In this document: in pieces, positions 29,192 to 39,481 of the stretch
Layout: each line of letters starts with the position of its first letter
How positions within the stretch are numbered: the first letter of the stretch is position 1
NCBI RefSeq assembly: GCF_014698795.1
Contig: NZ_JACJTR010000002.1
Coordinates: forward strand, 372,001 to 436,000
DNA: 64,000 nucleotides
Source: Nostoc sp. FACHB-892
Lineage (GTDB): Bacteria > Cyanobacteriota > Cyanobacteriia > Cyanobacteriales > Nostocaceae
Direction of reading: 5' to 3'
Notes under the pieces: model-generated
Told to the model about the DNA's origin: nothing
Seen by the model: only the letters and a program-made list of their open reading frames with translations
Database searches by the model: none
Translations under genes and position numbers: made by a program

Positions 29192-29668
29192 CTAACTAGC
29201 TAACAGAGTTTTTTCGAGAGAAGTCCAACGGAAAGCGCGATCGCCCCCTCTCTCAATCACTACTCTCACTCGTGGTTCTAGCTGAGGCAAATTCGCTAAA
29301 TACTCAAGTTCCTGATTGGAAAGAATATGCCCTTCAATAATCCACAAAACCAGCCCCTTTGACTTTGGTGGTAGCTGTTCTAGATGAGAATTGATAACTG
29401 GGGGTAAATAGTATACATAACCTACTGCCGCACCACTACCATTACTTTTTTTACCAAGATGAGGAGGTCTGACTCCATGAACTCTTGTAAGATACGCAGC
29501 TACGTCGCCCAGTCCTCTGGCGGTAATGTGAAGGGTAGTATAGCCAGCTGCGCGTAGTCGGCGCTGATATCGACCTTCATAACCCCCTTCCAGAGGTACA
29601 TACACCCCAAGAGCGCCAAATTTTTCTAGATCGCGGATTAAACCGTTGCCAGTGGTAATTAGTGCCAT
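29192..29668 (-). CDS. ndhN: NAD(P)H-quinone oxidoreductase subunit N
   Basis: The 158-residue protein matches NdhN throughout: MALITTGNGLIRDLEKFGAL, VYVPLEGGYEGRYQRRLRAA, LTRVHGVRPPHLGKK and the C-terminal VIERGGDRAFRWTSLE. NdhN is an oxygenic-photosynthesis-specific subunit of the membrane-arm/hydrophilic connection of NDH-1. It is divergent from the ribosomal superoperon. Confidence 0.95.
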   Translation of the reverse strand: MALITTGNGLIRDLEKFGALGVYVPLEGGYEGRYQRRLRAAGYTTLHITARGLGDVAAYLTRVHGVRPPHLGKKSNGSGAAVGYVYYLPPVINSHLEQLPPKSKGLVLWIIEGHILSNQELEYLANLPQLEPRVRVVIERGGDRAFRWTSLEKTLLAS

Positions 29669-30032
29669 AGATTTTCGTCTTGTCCCACTTAGATATCTCT
29701 ATTATTTACCCTGAACCGATAGATTAAAAGCATTTTCTTTGGGCATGGGGCATAGTTATTCTCCGTAACATTCTGTCTCCTCTGCCTCCCCTGCTCCCCC
29801 TGCTCCCCTGCTTCTTCCCCACTCCCCAAAAATAACTCTATAAATTACTAGACAAACATAAATAAATAATTTATATTATTAGATTGTGACTAAAAACGCA
29901 ATTTAGGCTGCCTTCTTACTGCCATTCTGAGGTAGTGTTAGCATGATAAGCTGATAACTCAATCTAGATTGGATAATCTAACTTAGATTGAGCTATAGAC
30001 TGGTAAACTAAGAAAGCTTTCAGGTCAACAAT
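29669..30032. other. Spacer between ndhN and the rplC leader
   Basis: Contains pyrimidine-rich CCCCTGCTCCCCCTGCTCCCC-like short repeats at 29780-29828 and AT-rich sequence that must hold both promoters. No gene seen. Confidence 0.5.
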
Positions 30033-30624
30033 GGAGCTTATGGACGAACAACCAAAGCCGATCCTAAGCTCCAGGGTAAGTTTACTTCTGTGCCTCTCAA
30101 AGGTAGGCAAAATCTTAAACAATAGTTTAAGGTATTTAAGGAAGTATAAACTGAGCAGCAATGTGGTTTCATGGCATTACGTCAGTCTCAGTTAACGGAT
30201 ACTGGGCGGTAAAAACTGCTTAAGTCCAACTGCAACAGGGCAGTAGCCAGCCTCTGGGAAGCCGTCTCATGGGCGTCTAAAAATCGGAAAACCCGCCGAC
30301 AGCGCTGCCTCCAGAAAGTGCCAGAGCAATTGCTTGGACGAAAGCATTGCTGCACACAGCTTTAAGCTGTAGCGCCTTGCATTGATTCCAGAAGTTACTC
30401 CTTCCCAACGGGAAGGGAATTGTAGCTGTTCTGGTGATCTATTGAGTGAAGCTAAACAGATTCACCAAGCAGTACGGACACGGTTTGTTGTGTCCGAAAG
30501 CATTTGGACTGGTTTACTAAACCATCCAAATTTCGCAGGCTAACCAGCCTAAACTGATGCGTACAAAGCGTGTCCTCTAGAGTCCAATTCCAAGGTCAGC
30601 AAGTAGAAAGGAGAACCAGTTACT
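30033..30624 (+). promoter_or_regulatory. Structured leader/possible RNA element upstream of rplC
   Basis: No reading frame is credible, but at least seven stems occur in order: GGAGCTTA/TAAGCTCC (30033-30072), AACTGAG/CTCAGTT (30149-30193), AGCAAT-GCTT/AAGC-ATTGCT (30325-30351), ACAGC/GCTGT (30356-30370), CCAGAA/TTCTGG enclosing CTTCCC/GGGAAG (30388-30434), CGGACAC/GTGTCCG (30475-30496), TTTGGA..GGTTT/AAACC..TCCAAA (30503-30530), AGGCT/AGCCT (30537-30550). It ends with AAAGGAGA before the GTG of rplC. It may be an autoregulatory r-protein leader; a separate ncRNA or a decayed IS end are alternatives. Confidence 0.55.
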
Positions 30625-31257
30625 GTGTCTGTAGGTATTCTCGGCACCAAGCTGGGCATGACTCAAATATTTGACGAAGCAGGAGTAGCTATTCCTGTGA
30701 CTGTCATTCAAGCAGGGCCATGCACCGTAACACAAGTTAAAACAAAACAAACCGACGGTTACTTTGCCATTCAAGTTGGTTATGGCGAAGTTAAACCCAA
30801 GTCACTCAACAGACCATTACTGGGTCATTTGGCTAAATCATCTGCCCCAGCATTACGTCACCTAAATGAATATCACACCGAAAGTTCTGGTGATTATGCT
30901 TTAGGTCAAGAGATTAAAGCAGATATTTTTAGCGCAGGTCAGATTGTCGATGTAGTTGGCACAAGCATCGGTCGCGGCTTTGCGGGTAACCAGAAGCGGA
31001 ACAACTTTGGTCGCGGGCCCATGTCACATGGTTCCAAAAACCACAGAGCGCCCGGTTCTATTGGTGCTGGTACAACACCAGGTCGTGTCTATCCAGGTAA
31101 GCGGATGGCAGGGCGTTTAGGTGGCAAACGTATCACAATCCGTAAGCTGACCATAGTGCGAGTTGATGCAGAACGCAACTTATTACTTATTAAAGGAGCA
31201 ATTCCTGGTAAACCGGGCGCTCTAGTAAGTATTTTGCCTGCAAAAGTAGTGGGATAG
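30625..31257 (+). CDS. rplC: 50S ribosomal protein L3
   Basis: The 210-residue protein starts at GTG 30625 ([19 protein letters not shown]) with AGGAGA upstream and has the L3 signature [22 protein letters not shown] and [15 protein letters not shown]3 sits near the peptidyl-transferase centre. It is the first gene of the superoperon here; rpsJ, which precedes it in E. coli, is not adjacent. Confidence 0.98.
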   Translation: MSVGILGTKLGMTQIFDEAGVAIPVTVIQAGPCTVTQVKTKQTDGYFAIQVGYGEVKPKSLNRPLLGHLAKSSAPALRHLNEYHTESSGDYALGQEIKADIFSAGQIVDVVGTSIGRGFAGNQKRNNFGRGPMSHGSKNHRAPGSIGAGTTPGRVYPGKRMAGRLGGKRITIRKLTIVRVDAERNLLLIKGAIPGKPGALVSILPAKVVG

Positions 31258-31361
31258 TCAAAAGTCATTAGTCAAACGTCATTAGTCATTAGTCATTGGC
31301 TAAAGACAAATGGCATAAAGACAAATGACAAATGACCAATGACAAAGGACAAATAATAAAG
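31258..31361. repeat. STRR hairpin spacer rplC-rplD
   Basis: TTAGTCA-type heptamers (31260-31300) are followed by ACAAATGACAAATGACCAATGAC units (31310-31350). The second half is largely the reverse complement of the first. Confidence 0.75.
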
Positions 31362-32000
31362 ATGGTTGAAAGCGTAGTTAAAAATTGGCAAGGAGAACAG
31401 GTCGGCGAGACGACCTTCGAGTTGCGCGTTGCCAAGGAAGAAACAGCGTCTCATATTGTGCACCGCGCCTTAGTACGGCAATTGACTAATGCTCGTCAAG
31501 GAAATGCCAGTACAAAAACTCGTTCAGAAGTCAGAGGCGGTGGCCGTAAACCTTGGCGACAAAAAGGTACTGGTCGCGCTCGTGCAGGTTCTATTCGTTC
31601 ACCACTGTGGCGTGGTGGTGGTGTAATCTTTGGGCCAAAGCCCAGAGACTTCAACCTCAAGTTGAACCGCAAAGAGCGACGTTTGGCACTGCGGACAGCA
31701 TTTGTAAGCCGCATTGACGACTTAATCGTAGTAGAAGAATTTAGCAGCGAGTTATCTCGCCCCAAGACTAAAGACTTAGTGGCAGCGCTTGCCCGTTGGG
31801 GAGTAGTACCAGAGAGCAAGTCCCTGTTAATTTTGTCTGAAATTGCGGATACAGATAATGTTTATTTGTCAGCCCGCAACATTGAAAATTTAAAACTAAT
31901 TGCAGCCGACCAGCTAAATATTTTTGATTTACTGCACGCTGACAAAATTGTAGTTACGGCATCAGCCCTAGAAAAAATCCAGGAGGTCTACAGTGCCTAG
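31362..32000 (+). CDS. rplD: 50S ribosomal protein L4
   Basis: From ATG 31362 ([20 protein letters not shown]) the protein is 212 residues, with the L4 loop [20 protein letters not shown] that reaches into the exit tunnel. An in-frame ATG 30 bases upstream would translate STRR sequence and is rejected. Its end overlaps rplW by eight bases, indicating translational coupling. Confidence 0.97.
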   Translation: MVESVVKNWQGEQVGETTFELRVAKEETASHIVHRALVRQLTNARQGNASTKTRSEVRGGGRKPWRQKGTGRARAGSIRSPLWRGGGVIFGPKPRDFNLKLNRKERRLALRTAFVSRIDDLIVVEEFSSELSRPKTKDLVAALARWGVVPESKSLLILSEIADTDNVYLSARNIENLKLIAADQLNIFDLLHADKIVVTASALEKIQEVYSA

Positions 32001-32307
32001 CTTTGACCCCCGTGACCTTGCCGACTTAGTACGTCGCCCAATCGTCACCGAGAAAGCGACCATCTTAATGGAGCAGAATAAGTACACCTTTGAAGTAATT
32101 CCAAAGGCATCTAAGCCAGAAATCAAGGCTGCGATCGAAGACTTGTTTCAGGTCAAGGTTGTAAAAGTCAACACCAACTTACCACCACGTAAAAAGCGGC
32201 GCGTTGGTAAATTTATTGGTTATAAGCCTCAATATAAGCGAGCTATTGTTACAGTCGCACCTGGGGATGAAGACAAGATTAGACAAGTTCTATTCCCAGA
32301 AGTTTAA
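31993..32307 (+). CDS. rplW: 50S ribosomal protein L23
   Basis: The 104-residue protein begins at GTG 31993 inside the end of rplD, with AGGAGG six bases before it. Motifs: [59 protein letters not shown]23 surrounds the tunnel exit and docks trigger factor and SRP. Confidence 0.97.
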   Translation: MPSFDPRDLADLVRRPIVTEKATILMEQNKYTFEVIPKASKPEIKAAIEDLFQVKVVKVNTNLPPRKKRRVGKFIGYKPQYKRAIVTVAPGDEDKIRQVLFPEV

Positions 32308-32409
32308 CAAAGTTATGAGTTAGGAGTTAAGAGTTACTAAACTCAAAACTCAGCACTCAGCACGGGCTAAACACCCCGCTAACGCTATCAGCACTCAGCA
32401 CTTAAAAAT
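32308..32409. repeat. STRR spacer rplW-rplB (GAGTTAG / ACTCAGC family)
   Basis: GAGTTAGGAGTTAAGAGTTA is followed by AACTCAAAACTCAGCACTCAGCAC, again a heptamer array facing its approximate complement. Confidence 0.7.
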
Positions 32410-33273
32410 ATGGGTACTCGTTCTTATCGCCCTTATACCCCCAGCACTCGCCAAGTTACAGTTTCTGACTTTGCGGAGATCACAAAAACCGAGCCAGAAA
32501 AATCCCTAACTACCTCGAAGCATCGCGCCAAAGGTCGGAATAATACTGGGCGGATTACCAGTCGTCGCCGGGGTGGCGGACACAAACAACTTTACCGGAT
32601 CATCGATTTTAAAAGGGATAAGCATAATATTCCTGCCAAAGTCGCAGCAGTTGAATACGATCCTAACCGCAATGCCCGAATTGCCCTTTTGTATTACCAA
32701 GATGGCGAAAAACGGTATATCCTTCATCCCAACGGATTGAAAGTTGGAACAATAATTATTTCTGGGCCTGAAGCTCCCTTTGAAGATGGTAATGCTTTAC
32801 CTCTCTCAAGGATTCCCTTGGGTACTGGTGTTCACAACGTAGAACTGACTCCTGGCAAAGGTGGTCAAATTGTGCGTGCTGCTGGTGCTAGCGCTCAAGT
32901 TGTAGCAAAAGAAGGTAATTATGTAACTCTCAAGTTGCCATCAGGAGAAGTCCGCTTGATTCGGCGCGAATGCTACGCCACCATTGGGCAAGTAGGCAAC
33001 ACCGATGCGAGAAACTTGAGTGCAGGTAAAGCCGGACGAAATCGTTGGAAAGGTCGCCGTCCTAAGGTTAGGGGTAGCGTCATGAACCCAGTGGATCACC
33101 CACATGGTGGTGGTGAGGGTAGGGCACCTATCGGTAGATCAGGGCCTGTTACACCTTGGGGTAAACCCACATTGGGCGCGAAGACACGCAATCGCAAGAA
33201 ACTGAGCAGCAAATTGATTATCCGTCGTCGCCGTAAGTCTTCCAAACGCGGTCGCGGTGGTCGTGAGTCTTAA
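32410..33273 (+). CDS. rplB: 50S ribosomal protein L2
   Basis: The 287-residue protein has the L2 order: [37 protein letters not shown], and the C-terminal [17 protein letters not shown] with the invariant His needed for peptidyl transfer. Length is normal for bacteria and plastids. Confidence 0.98.
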   Translation: MGTRSYRPYTPSTRQVTVSDFAEITKTEPEKSLTTSKHRAKGRNNTGRITSRRRGGGHKQLYRIIDFKRDKHNIPAKVAAVEYDPNRNARIALLYYQDGEKRYILHPNGLKVGTIIISGPEAPFEDGNALPLSRIPLGTGVHNVELTPGKGGQIVRAAGASAQVVAKEGNYVTLKLPSGEVRLIRRECYATIGQVGNTDARNLSAGKAGRNRWKGRRPKVRGSVMNPVDHPHGGGEGRAPIGRSGPVTPWGKPTLGAKTRNRKKLSSKLIIRRRRKSSKRGRGGRES

Positions 33274-33386
33274 AGAGTTAGGAGTTATGAGTTAAGAGTT
33301 ATAAGTTGAGAGTAAAATCTAACTCCTAATTCCTCACTCCTCACTCCTCACTCCTAATTCCTAAATCCTAAATCCAAAATTGAACT
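33274..33386. repeat. STRR spacer rplB-rpsS (GAGTTAG then CTCCTAA/ATCCTAA)
   Basis: GAGTTAGGAGTTATGAGTTAAGAG is followed by AACTCCTAATTCCTCACTCC and further CACTCCT and AATCCTA units, giving a long imperfect stem between the two genes. Confidence 0.75.
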
Positions 33387-33665
33387 ATGGGTCGTTCTCT
33401 AAAAAAAGGTCCTTTCGTTGCGGATCATCTCCTAAAAAAAATTGAAAAGCTCAACGACAACAACAGAAAAGAAGTTATTAAAACTTGGTCAAGAGCTTCG
33501 ACAATTTTGCCTCTAATGGTAGGTCATACCATAGCTGTTCACAACGGACGCCAACACGTTCCAGTTTTTGTAAATGAACAGATGGTAGGACACAAGTTGG
33601 GTGAATTTGCCCCGACACGCACCTACAGGGGTCATGGAAAAAGTGACAAGAAAGCAGGTAGGTAG
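33387..33665 (+). CDS. rpsS: 30S ribosomal protein S19
   Basis: The 92-residue protein, [57 protein letters not shown], is S19 along its whole length. It contacts the head of the 30S subunit with S13. Confidence 0.97.
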   Translation: MGRSLKKGPFVADHLLKKIEKLNDNNRKEVIKTWSRASTILPLMVGHTIAVHNGRQHVPVFVNEQMVGHKLGEFAPTRTYRGHGKSDKKAGR

Positions 33666-33746
33666 TCATTAGTCATGAAGTCATTAGTCATTAGCTAAAG
33701 ACAAGTGACAAATGACAAATGACAAATGACAAAATTGGAGAAAACT
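33666..33746. repeat. STRR spacer rpsS-rplV (TTAGTCA then TGACAAA)
   Basis: GTCATTAGTCATGAAGTCATTAG is followed by GTGACAAATGACAAATGAC units and a GGAG ribosome site just before the rplV ATG. Confidence 0.75.
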
Positions 33747-34103
33747 ATGGCTACTAATACTACTGAAGTAAAAGCGATCGCTCGTTTTATCCGCATCTCG
33801 GCCTACAAAGTACGTCGGGTACTGGATCAAATTCGGGGGCGATCGTACCGAGAAGCGTTAATCATCCTAGAATTCATGCCCTATCGCGCTACTGAACCCA
33901 TATTGAAGGTTCTTAGAAGCGCTGCTGCCAATGCCGAACACAACGCTGGGTTAGATCGGACTCAATTAGTGATTACTCAGGCTTATGCCGATCAAGGTCC
34001 ATCGCTGAAGCGGTTCCAACCAAGAGCGCAAGGTAGAGCTTACCAAATTCGCAAACCGACGTGTCATATTACTGTGGCTGTAGCAGCTGCCCCAGAAAAA
34101 TAA
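33747..34103 (+). CDS. rplV: 50S ribosomal protein L22
   Basis: From ATG 33747 ([20 protein letters not shown]) the product is 118 residues with [20 protein letters not shown] and the hairpin tip [20 protein letters not shown] lining the exit tunnel. The upstream in-frame ATG lies in the STRR array and is rejected; GGAG precedes the chosen start. Confidence 0.97.
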   Translation: MATNTTEVKAIARFIRISAYKVRRVLDQIRGRSYREALIILEFMPYRATEPILKVLRSAAANAEHNAGLDRTQLVITQAYADQGPSLKRFQPRAQGRAYQIRKPTCHITVAVAAAPEK

Positions 34104-34158
34104 GCTTTTTTTACACGAAATAAATTGCGTAAAGTAAGAAATTTTAGAGGAAGCATTC

Positions 34159-34941
34159 GTGGGACAGAAGATTCATCCAGTTGGTTTTCGCCTGGGTATT
34201 ACACATGAGCATCAATCCCGTTGGTTTGCTGTTCCTGATCGTTATCCAGAACTTTTACAAGAAGACTACAAACTGCGTCAATATATAGAACAAAAGCTGG
34301 GTAGGCAGGCTCAAAACAACGCCGGAATTTCCGAAGTGCGGATTGAGCGCAAAGCCGACCAAATCGATTTAGAAGTACGTACAGCTAGACCAGGTGTAGT
34401 AGTGGGCCGTGGTGGACAAGGTATCGAATCCTTGCGTACCGGACTCCAAGGACTGTTGGGTAGTAACCGCCAAATTCGCATTAACGTAGTTGAAGTTCAA
34501 CGAGTTGATGCTGATGCCTACCTAATTGCTGAATACATTGCTCAACAATTAGAACGCCGGGTATCCTTTCGGCGGGTAGTGCGGCAATCGATTCAACGTG
34601 CCCAACGCGCTGGTGTCCAAGGGATTAAAATCCAAGTCAGCGGTCGCCTCAACGGTGCAGAAATTGCCCGGACAGAGTGGACTCGTGAAGGTAGAGTACC
34701 TTTACATACTTTACGGGCTGACATTGACTACTCTTATTGCACCGCAAAAACTGTTTACGGCATTTTGGGTATCAAAGTATGGGTGTTTAAGGGAGAAATT
34801 ATTCCTGGACAGGAACCAGATCCCCTACCACCAGCAAGCCGCGATCGCGAACGTGATCCCCGCGATCGCGATCGGGAACCCCGTCGTCGTCAACAACAAC
34901 GTCGTCGCCAGCAATTTGAAGACCGCTCAAATGAAGGATAA
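34159..34941 (+). CDS. rpsC: 30S ribosomal protein S3
   Basis: The 260-residue protein starts at GTG 34159 ([20 protein letters not shown]) and has the KH domain ([16 protein letters not shown]) and the S3-C domain ([20 protein letters not shown]). After about residue 220 there is an Arg/Asp-rich tail ([20 protein letters not shown]) encoded by overlapping HIP1-like CGCGATCGCG sequence. The tail is longer than in most S3 proteins. Confidence 0.97.
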   Translation: MGQKIHPVGFRLGITHEHQSRWFAVPDRYPELLQEDYKLRQYIEQKLGRQAQNNAGISEVRIERKADQIDLEVRTARPGVVVGRGGQGIESLRTGLQGLLGSNRQIRINVVEVQRVDADAYLIAEYIAQQLERRVSFRRVVRQSIQRAQRAGVQGIKIQVSGRLNGAEIARTEWTREGRVPLHTLRADIDYSYCTAKTVYGILGIKVWVFKGEIIPGQEPDPLPPASRDRERDPRDRDREPRRRQQQRRRQQFEDRSNEG

Positions 34942-35028
34942 ATCGTCATTAGTCATTAGTCATTAGTCATTAGTAAATGGCAGATGACAAATGACAAAAG
35001 ACAAATGACAAATGACAAGTAACAAACC
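34942..35028. repeat. STRR spacer rpsC-rplP (TTAGTCA then TGACAAA)
   Basis: Three to four GTCATTA units, a short centre, then ATGACAAAAGACAAATGAC units ending right at the rplP start. Confidence 0.75.
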
Positions 35029-35454
35029 ATGTTAAGCCCTAGAAGAACTAAATTCCGCAAACAACAGCGCGGACGGATGGAGGGACTAGCCAGCCGTGGT
35101 AGCACCCTCAACTTCGGTGATTTTGCACTCCAAGCACAAGAACCAGCTTGGATTACTTCCCGGCAAATCGAGGCTTCTCGACGGGCAATGACTCGTTATA
35201 TTCGTCGGGGTGGACAAATCTGGATTCGGATTTTCCCTGACAAACCTGTAACCATGCGTGCTGCTGAAACCCGGATGGGTTCCGGTAAAGGTAATCCAGA
35301 GTTTTGGGTAGCTGTAGTCAAGCCAGGACGAATTTTGTTTGAAATCGGTGGGGTTTCGGAAGAAATCGCCCGTGAAGCTATGCGTTTGGCTTCATTTAAA
35401 CTGCCTATAAAAACTAAGTTTATTGTGCGCTCTCAACCACAGGAGCAGGAGTAG
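35029..35454 (+). CDS. rplP: 50S ribosomal protein L16
   Basis: The 141-residue protein, [60 protein letters not shown], is L16, which positions tRNA in the A site and is needed for late 50S assembly. Confidence 0.98.
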   Translation: MLSPRRTKFRKQQRGRMEGLASRGSTLNFGDFALQAQEPAWITSRQIEASRRAMTRYIRRGGQIWIRIFPDKPVTMRAAETRMGSGKGNPEFWVAVVKPGRILFEIGGVSEEIAREAMRLASFKLPIKTKFIVRSQPQEQE

Positions 35455-35457
35455 CTT

Positions 35458-35685
35458 ATGCCTCTTCCCAAGATTTCAGAAGCTAGAGAATTAAGTGACG
35501 AGAAGCTCTCTGATGAAATTGTTGCGATCAAAAGACAACTATTTCAGTTGCGCTTGCAAAAAGCAACAAGACAATTAGAGAAGCCCCACCAGTTCAGACA
35601 GGCTCGACATCGCCTAGCCCAATTGTTGACATTAGAGACAGAACGCAAACGGGCAGCAAGTCAATTGGCTAAAGAAGAAAAGTAG
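35458..35685 (+). CDS. rpmC: 50S ribosomal protein L29
   Basis: The 75-residue helical protein reads EARELSDEKLSDEIVAIKRQ, LFQLRLQKATRQLEKPHQFR, ARHRLAQLLTLETERKR, typical of L29. It begins three bases after rplP. Confidence 0.95.
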   Translation: MPLPKISEARELSDEKLSDEIVAIKRQLFQLRLQKATRQLEKPHQFRQARHRLAQLLTLETERKRAASQLAKEEK

Positions 35686-35691
35686 GAGATT

Positions 35692-35940
35692 ATGGCAGTT
35701 AAAGAACGAGTTGGCTTGGTAGTGAGCGATAAAATGCAAAAAACTGTGGTAGTCGCCATAGAAAACCGCGCTCCTCACCCCAAGTACGGCAAGATTGTGG
35801 TTAACACCCAAAGATATAAAGTTCACGACGAAGAAAATAAGTGTAAAGTAGGCGATCGCGTTCGCATTCAGGAAACTAGACCCCTGAGCAAAACCAAGCG
35901 CTGGAAAATCACAGAAGTCTTGAACGTCAAACCTACTTAA
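35692..35940 (+). CDS. rpsQ: 30S ribosomal protein S17
   Basis: The 82-residue OB-fold protein has [20 protein letters not shown] and [20 protein letters not shown] and [13 protein letters not shown], the S17 signature. It starts six bases after rpmC. Confidence 0.97.
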   Translation: MAVKERVGLVVSDKMQKTVVVAIENRAPHPKYGKIVVNTQRYKVHDEENKCKVGDRVRIQETRPLSKTKRWKITEVLNVKPT

Positions 35941-35986
35941 ACCTCATCGTTGTTAGAAACTAACAACATCACAAGGGAGAATAATT

Positions 35987-36355
35987 GTGATTCAACCCCA
36001 GACTTACCTGAATGTCGCAGATAATAGCGGCGCCCGTAAACTAATGTGCATCCGCATCTTAGGTGGAGGCAACCGCCGTTATGGTTTTATCGGTGATAAA
36101 ATTATCGCCGTTGTTAAAGATGCTACACCCAACATGGCTGTAAAAAAGTCTGATGTTGTGGAAGCAGTAATTGTCCGCACTCGCAAAGCTGTATCTCGTG
36201 ACAGTGGCATGAGTATTCGCTTTGATGATAACGCTGCTGTAATCATCAACAAAGACGGTAATCCCAGAGGCACACGGGTTTTTGGCCCAGTTGCACGGGA
36301 ACTACGCGATAAAAACTTTACCAAAATTGTTTCTCTGGCTCCGGAGGTGCTTTAA
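35987..36355 (+). CDS. rplN: 50S ribosomal protein L14
   Basis: The 122-residue protein starts at GTG 35987 ([20 protein letters not shown]) with GGGAGA upstream, and contains [20 protein letters not shown]. Its stop overlaps the rplX start (TAATG), so the two are translationally coupled. Confidence 0.98.
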   Translation: MIQPQTYLNVADNSGARKLMCIRILGGGNRRYGFIGDKIIAVVKDATPNMAVKKSDVVEAVIVRTRKAVSRDSGMSIRFDDNAAVIINKDGNPRGTRVFGPVARELRDKNFTKIVSLAPEVL

Positions 36356-36708
36356 TGGCAACCAAACAGGGTACGCCCAAAGTATTCCACAAAATGCACG
36401 TCAAAACTGGTGACACCGTACAAGTGATTGCTGGCAAAGACAAAGGAAAAGTTGGTGAAATTATCCAGGCACTTCCCCAACTGAGTAAAGTCATCGTCAA
36501 AGGTGTCAACATTAAAACTAAGCACGTCAAACCCCAGCAAGAAGGGGAATCTGGGCGAATTATGACCCAAGAGTTCCCAATTCATAGCTCCAACGTAATG
36601 CTTTATTCCACTAAGCAAAACGTTGCCAGTCGTGTTTGTTATACCTTTACTTCAGAAGGCAAAAAAGTCAGAAAACTTAAAAAAACTGGCGAGATTCTGG
36701 ATAAATAG
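36355..36708 (+). CDS. rplX: 50S ribosomal protein L24
   Basis: The 117-residue protein has the KOW motif [18 protein letters not shown] and the L24 block [18 protein letters not shown]24 starts 50S assembly by binding the 5' end of 23S rRNA. Confidence 0.97.
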   Translation: MATKQGTPKVFHKMHVKTGDTVQVIAGKDKGKVGEIIQALPQLSKVIVKGVNIKTKHVKPQQEGESGRIMTQEFPIHSSNVMLYSTKQNVASRVCYTFTSEGKKVRKLKKTGEILDK

Positions 36709-36824
36709 TTAGAAGTTAGGAATTAAGAGTTAGGAATTAAATTTAACTCATAACTCATAACTCATAACTCATAACTCGTAACTTTGTTCCCTGACCAAGC
36801 CCAGGGATATCAGGACAAAAAACT
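36709..36824. repeat. STRR spacer rplX-rplE (AACTCAT tandem heptamers)
   Basis: GTTAGGAATTAAGAGTTAGG is followed by four or five consecutive AACTCAT units (about 36744-36782); the halves can pair. A short unrelated stretch carries the rplE ribosome site. Confidence 0.75.
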
Positions 36825-37373
36825 ATGGCGACAACAAGACTCAAAAGCTTATATCAAGAGACAATCGTCCCCAAACTGATCAATCAGTTTCAATATACCA
36901 ACGTTCATCAAGTACCGAAGTTGGTAAAGGTTACTATTAACCGGGGTTTGGGTGAAGCAGCTCAAAATGCGAAGTCGCTAGAAGCATCCATAAACGAAAT
37001 TGCGCTGGTAACAGGTCAAAAGCCAGTGGTGACACGGGCAAAAAAGGCGATCGCTGGCTTTAAAATTCGTCAAGGGATGCCTGTGGGAATCATGGTTACC
37101 CTCAGAGCCGAACGAATGTATGCCTTTTTTGACCGACTGGTTAGCCTATCACTGCCCAGAATTCGAGATTTCCGTGGCGTTAGCCCTAAAAGCTTTGACG
37201 GACGGGGTAACTATACTCTGGGTGTGAGAGAACAGCTAATTTTCCCAGAAGTCGAATATGACAGCGTTGATCAAGTACGTGGTATGGATATTTCCATCAT
37301 CACCACAGCAACAAACGACGAAGAGGGCCGCGCCTTACTTAAAGAATTAGGAATGCCCTTTCGCGATCAGTAA
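36825..37373 (+). CDS. rplE: 50S ribosomal protein L5
   Basis: The 182-residue protein shows [20 protein letters not shown], the [19 protein letters not shown] block and [19 protein letters not shown] of L5, the 5S rRNA-binding protein. Directly after it the usual bacterial rpsN (S14) is absent, as in other cyanobacteria. Confidence 0.98.
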   Translation: MATTRLKSLYQETIVPKLINQFQYTNVHQVPKLVKVTINRGLGEAAQNAKSLEASINEIALVTGQKPVVTRAKKAIAGFKIRQGMPVGIMVTLRAERMYAFFDRLVSLSLPRIRDFRGVSPKSFDGRGNYTLGVREQLIFPEVEYDSVDQVRGMDISIITTATNDEEGRALLKELGMPFRDQ

Positions 37374-37393
37374 GTTCATCTATAGAGGGAACG

Positions 37394-37795
37394 ATGGCGG
37401 CTAACGACACAATTGCAGATATGCTGACGCGCATCCGCAATGCCAACCTGGCGCGGCATCAAACTACACAAGTGCCAGCTACAAAAATGACCCGCAGCAT
37501 TGCCAAAGTGCTACGGGAGGAAGGCTTTATTGCTGAAATCGAAGAAGCAGAAGAAGGGGTAAAGCACAACCTAGTGATTTCCCTGAAATACAAAGGTAAG
37601 AATCGTCAGCCTCTAATCACCGCCTTAAAGCGAGTGAGTAAGCCAGGCTTGCGTGTTTATTCCAACAGAAAAGAATTACCAAGAGTACTAGGCGGCATTG
37701 GCATTGCCATTATTTCTACATCCAGTGGGATTATGACTGACCGCGAAGCGCGGCGTCAGAACTTGGGTGGCGAAGTGCTTTGCTACGTCTGGTAG
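37394..37795 (+). CDS. rpsH: 30S ribosomal protein S8
   Basis: The 133-residue protein begins [20 protein letters not shown] and ends [20 protein letters not shown] followed by VLCYVW, the S8 signature. S8 binds the central domain of 16S rRNA and is the translational repressor of the spc operon in E. coli. Confidence 0.98.
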   Translation: MAANDTIADMLTRIRNANLARHQTTQVPATKMTRSIAKVLREEGFIAEIEEAEEGVKHNLVISLKYKGKNRQPLITALKRVSKPGLRVYSNRKELPRVLGGIGIAIISTSSGIMTDREARRQNLGGEVLCYVW

Positions 37796-37881
37796 TCATT
37801 GGTCATTAGTCATTTGTCATTAGTCATTAGTGAAAGACAAAGGACAAAAGGCAAAGGACAAATAACAAAGGACAAAAAGTA
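37796..37881. repeat. STRR spacer rpsH-rplF (TTAGTCA/TTTGTCA then GGACAAA)
   Basis: About five GTCATTA-type heptamers face about five ACAAAGG-type heptamers; pairing is partial, with A-G mismatches. Confidence 0.75.
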
Positions 37882-38430
37882 ATGTCTCGTATTGGTAAAC
37901 GTCCAATTACTATTCCCGCCAAAGTTCAAGTGGCGATCAATGGTACGAATATTGTGGTGAAAGGTCCGAAAGGGGAACTTTCTCGCACTCTCACACCTAA
38001 TGTTTCACTCTCTCAAGAGGGAGACATATTACAGGTAAATCGTCGGGATGAAACTCGTACTTCAAAGCAACTGCACGGCTTGAGCCGCACTTTAGTTGCC
38101 AACATGGTCGAGGGAGTTTCCCAAGGTTTTCAGCGCCGTTTAGAAATTCAAGGTGTTGGCTACAGGGCACAAGTTCAAGGACGTAACCTAGTTTTAAATA
38201 TGGGTTACAGCCATCAAGTGCAAATTGAACCCCCAGATGGAATTCAGTTTGCAGTCGAAGGTACCACTAACGTTATTGTCAGCGGCTACGACAAAGAAAT
38301 CGTAGGCAACACAGCTGCAAAAATTCGCGCCGTTCGTCCACCTGAACCTTACAAAGGTAAAGGCATTCGTTATGCCGGTGAAGTGGTAAGACGTAAGGCT
38401 GGTAAGACTGGTAAGGGTGGTAAGAAGTAG
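37882..38430 (+). CDS. rplF: 50S ribosomal protein L6
   Basis: The 182-residue protein shows [40 protein letters not shown] and the C-terminal [20 protein letters not shown], all L6. It ends in a Gly/Lys tail three bases before rplR. Confidence 0.98.
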   Translation: MSRIGKRPITIPAKVQVAINGTNIVVKGPKGELSRTLTPNVSLSQEGDILQVNRRDETRTSKQLHGLSRTLVANMVEGVSQGFQRRLEIQGVGYRAQVQGRNLVLNMGYSHQVQIEPPDGIQFAVEGTTNVIVSGYDKEIVGNTAAKIRAVRPPEPYKGKGIRYAGEVVRRKAGKTGKGGKK

Positions 38431-38432
38431 AA

Positions 38433-38795
38433 ATGAAACTTACTCGTAGAGAATCAAAAAACCGTCGTCATCGACGCGTTCGTGGCAAAGTTGTTGGCTC
38501 TCCAGAACGTCCGCGTTTAGCCGTATTTCGTTCTAATGAGCATATTTATGCCCAGGTAATTGATGATAGTCAGCATCAAACCATAGTGGCAGCATCGACT
38601 TTAGAACCAGATTTGAAATCTAGTTTAGCGTCAGGTGCAAACCGCGACGCATCGGTGCAAGTTGGTAAGTTGATCGCAGTGCGATCGCTAGAGAAAGGCA
38701 TCACCAAAGTAGTCTTTGATCGCGGTGGTAACTTATATCATGGCCGTGTCAAAGCATTAGCTGATGCAGCACGCGAAGCTGGTTTAGATTTCTAA
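38433..38795 (+). CDS. rplR: 50S ribosomal protein L18
   Basis: The 120-residue protein [59 protein letters not shown] is L18, a 5S rRNA binder. Confidence 0.97.
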   Translation: MKLTRRESKNRRHRRVRGKVVGSPERPRLAVFRSNEHIYAQVIDDSQHQTIVAASTLEPDLKSSLASGANRDASVQVGKLIAVRSLEKGITKVVFDRGGNLYHGRVKALADAAREAGLDF

Positions 38796-38905
38796 AGTCA
38801 TTGGTCATTAGTCATTGGTCATTAGTTATTGGACAAATGACAAAGGGCAAATGACATAAAGATCAAATGACATAAAGACAAATGACGTTCACCAGAGCAT
38901 AAATT
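38796..38905. repeat. STRR spacer rplR-rpsE (TTAGTCA/TTGGTCA then TGACAAA)
   Basis: GTCATTGGTCATTAGTCATTGGTC is followed by TGGACAAATGACAAAGGGCAAATGAC units. The last 20 bases before rpsE are unrelated. Confidence 0.75.
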
Positions 38906-39433
38906 ATGGCAACAGAGCGTAAAAGTAAAACAAAGCGTGCCAAAAAAGAAGAAACTACTTGGCAAGAGCGGGTTATCCAAATCCGCCGCGTGAGCAAGGT
39001 CGTCAAAGGTGGTAAAAAACTCAGCTTCCGAGCGATCGTTGTTGTCGGTAACGAACGCGGTCAAGTTGGTGTCGGAGTAGGCAAAGCTTCAGATGTAATT
39101 GGCGCCGTCAAAAAAGGCGTAGCCGACGGCAAAAAACACCTCATCGATATCCCAATCACCAAATCCAACTCCATTCCCCATCCCATTGATGGTGTCGGTG
39201 GTGGTGCGAAAGTCATGATGCGCCCAGCTTCACCTGGTACTGGGGTAATTGCTGGTGGAGCTGTGCGGACTGTGCTGGAATTGGCAGGAGTTCGTAACGT
39301 CTTAGCCAAGCAGCTTGGCTCTAACAATCCGCTCAATAATGCTAGAGCCGCAGTCAATGCCTTATCTACGCTGCGGACTCTTGCTGAAGTCGCGGAAGAT
39401 CGCGGTATTCCTATTGAAAGTCTCTACATTTAG
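38906..39433 (+). CDS. rpsE: 30S ribosomal protein S5
   Basis: The 175-residue protein has [40 protein letters not shown] and the [20 protein letters not shown] block of S5, a fidelity protein of the 30S subunit. The gene for L30, next in many bacteria, is absent, as usual in cyanobacteria. Confidence 0.98.
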   Translation: MATERKSKTKRAKKEETTWQERVIQIRRVSKVVKGGKKLSFRAIVVVGNERGQVGVGVGKASDVIGAVKKGVADGKKHLIDIPITKSNSIPHPIDGVGGGAKVMMRPASPGTGVIAGGAVRTVLELAGVRNVLAKQLGSNNPLNNARAAVNALSTLRTLAEVAEDRGIPIESLYI

Positions 39434-39481
39434 TAGAGTCGCAATTGCAGAGGTTTTGTGTAAACAAGAACTAATTACATC

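Noticed and set aside
29964..30161. Minus-strand open frame upstream of rplC
   Set aside because: It runs through the hairpin-rich leader with no start context and no recognisable motif; better explained as a structured RNA region.
30180..30440. Leader region read as a group I/II intron or a tnpB right end
   Set aside because: No intron core motifs or transposase remnant could be read; left only as a weak alternative to a leader RNA.
33330..33370. CACTCCT direct repeats considered as a CRISPR-like array or Yfr1-like RNA
   Set aside because: The units are 7 bp without spacers and belong to the STRR family found across the window; no cas gene is present.
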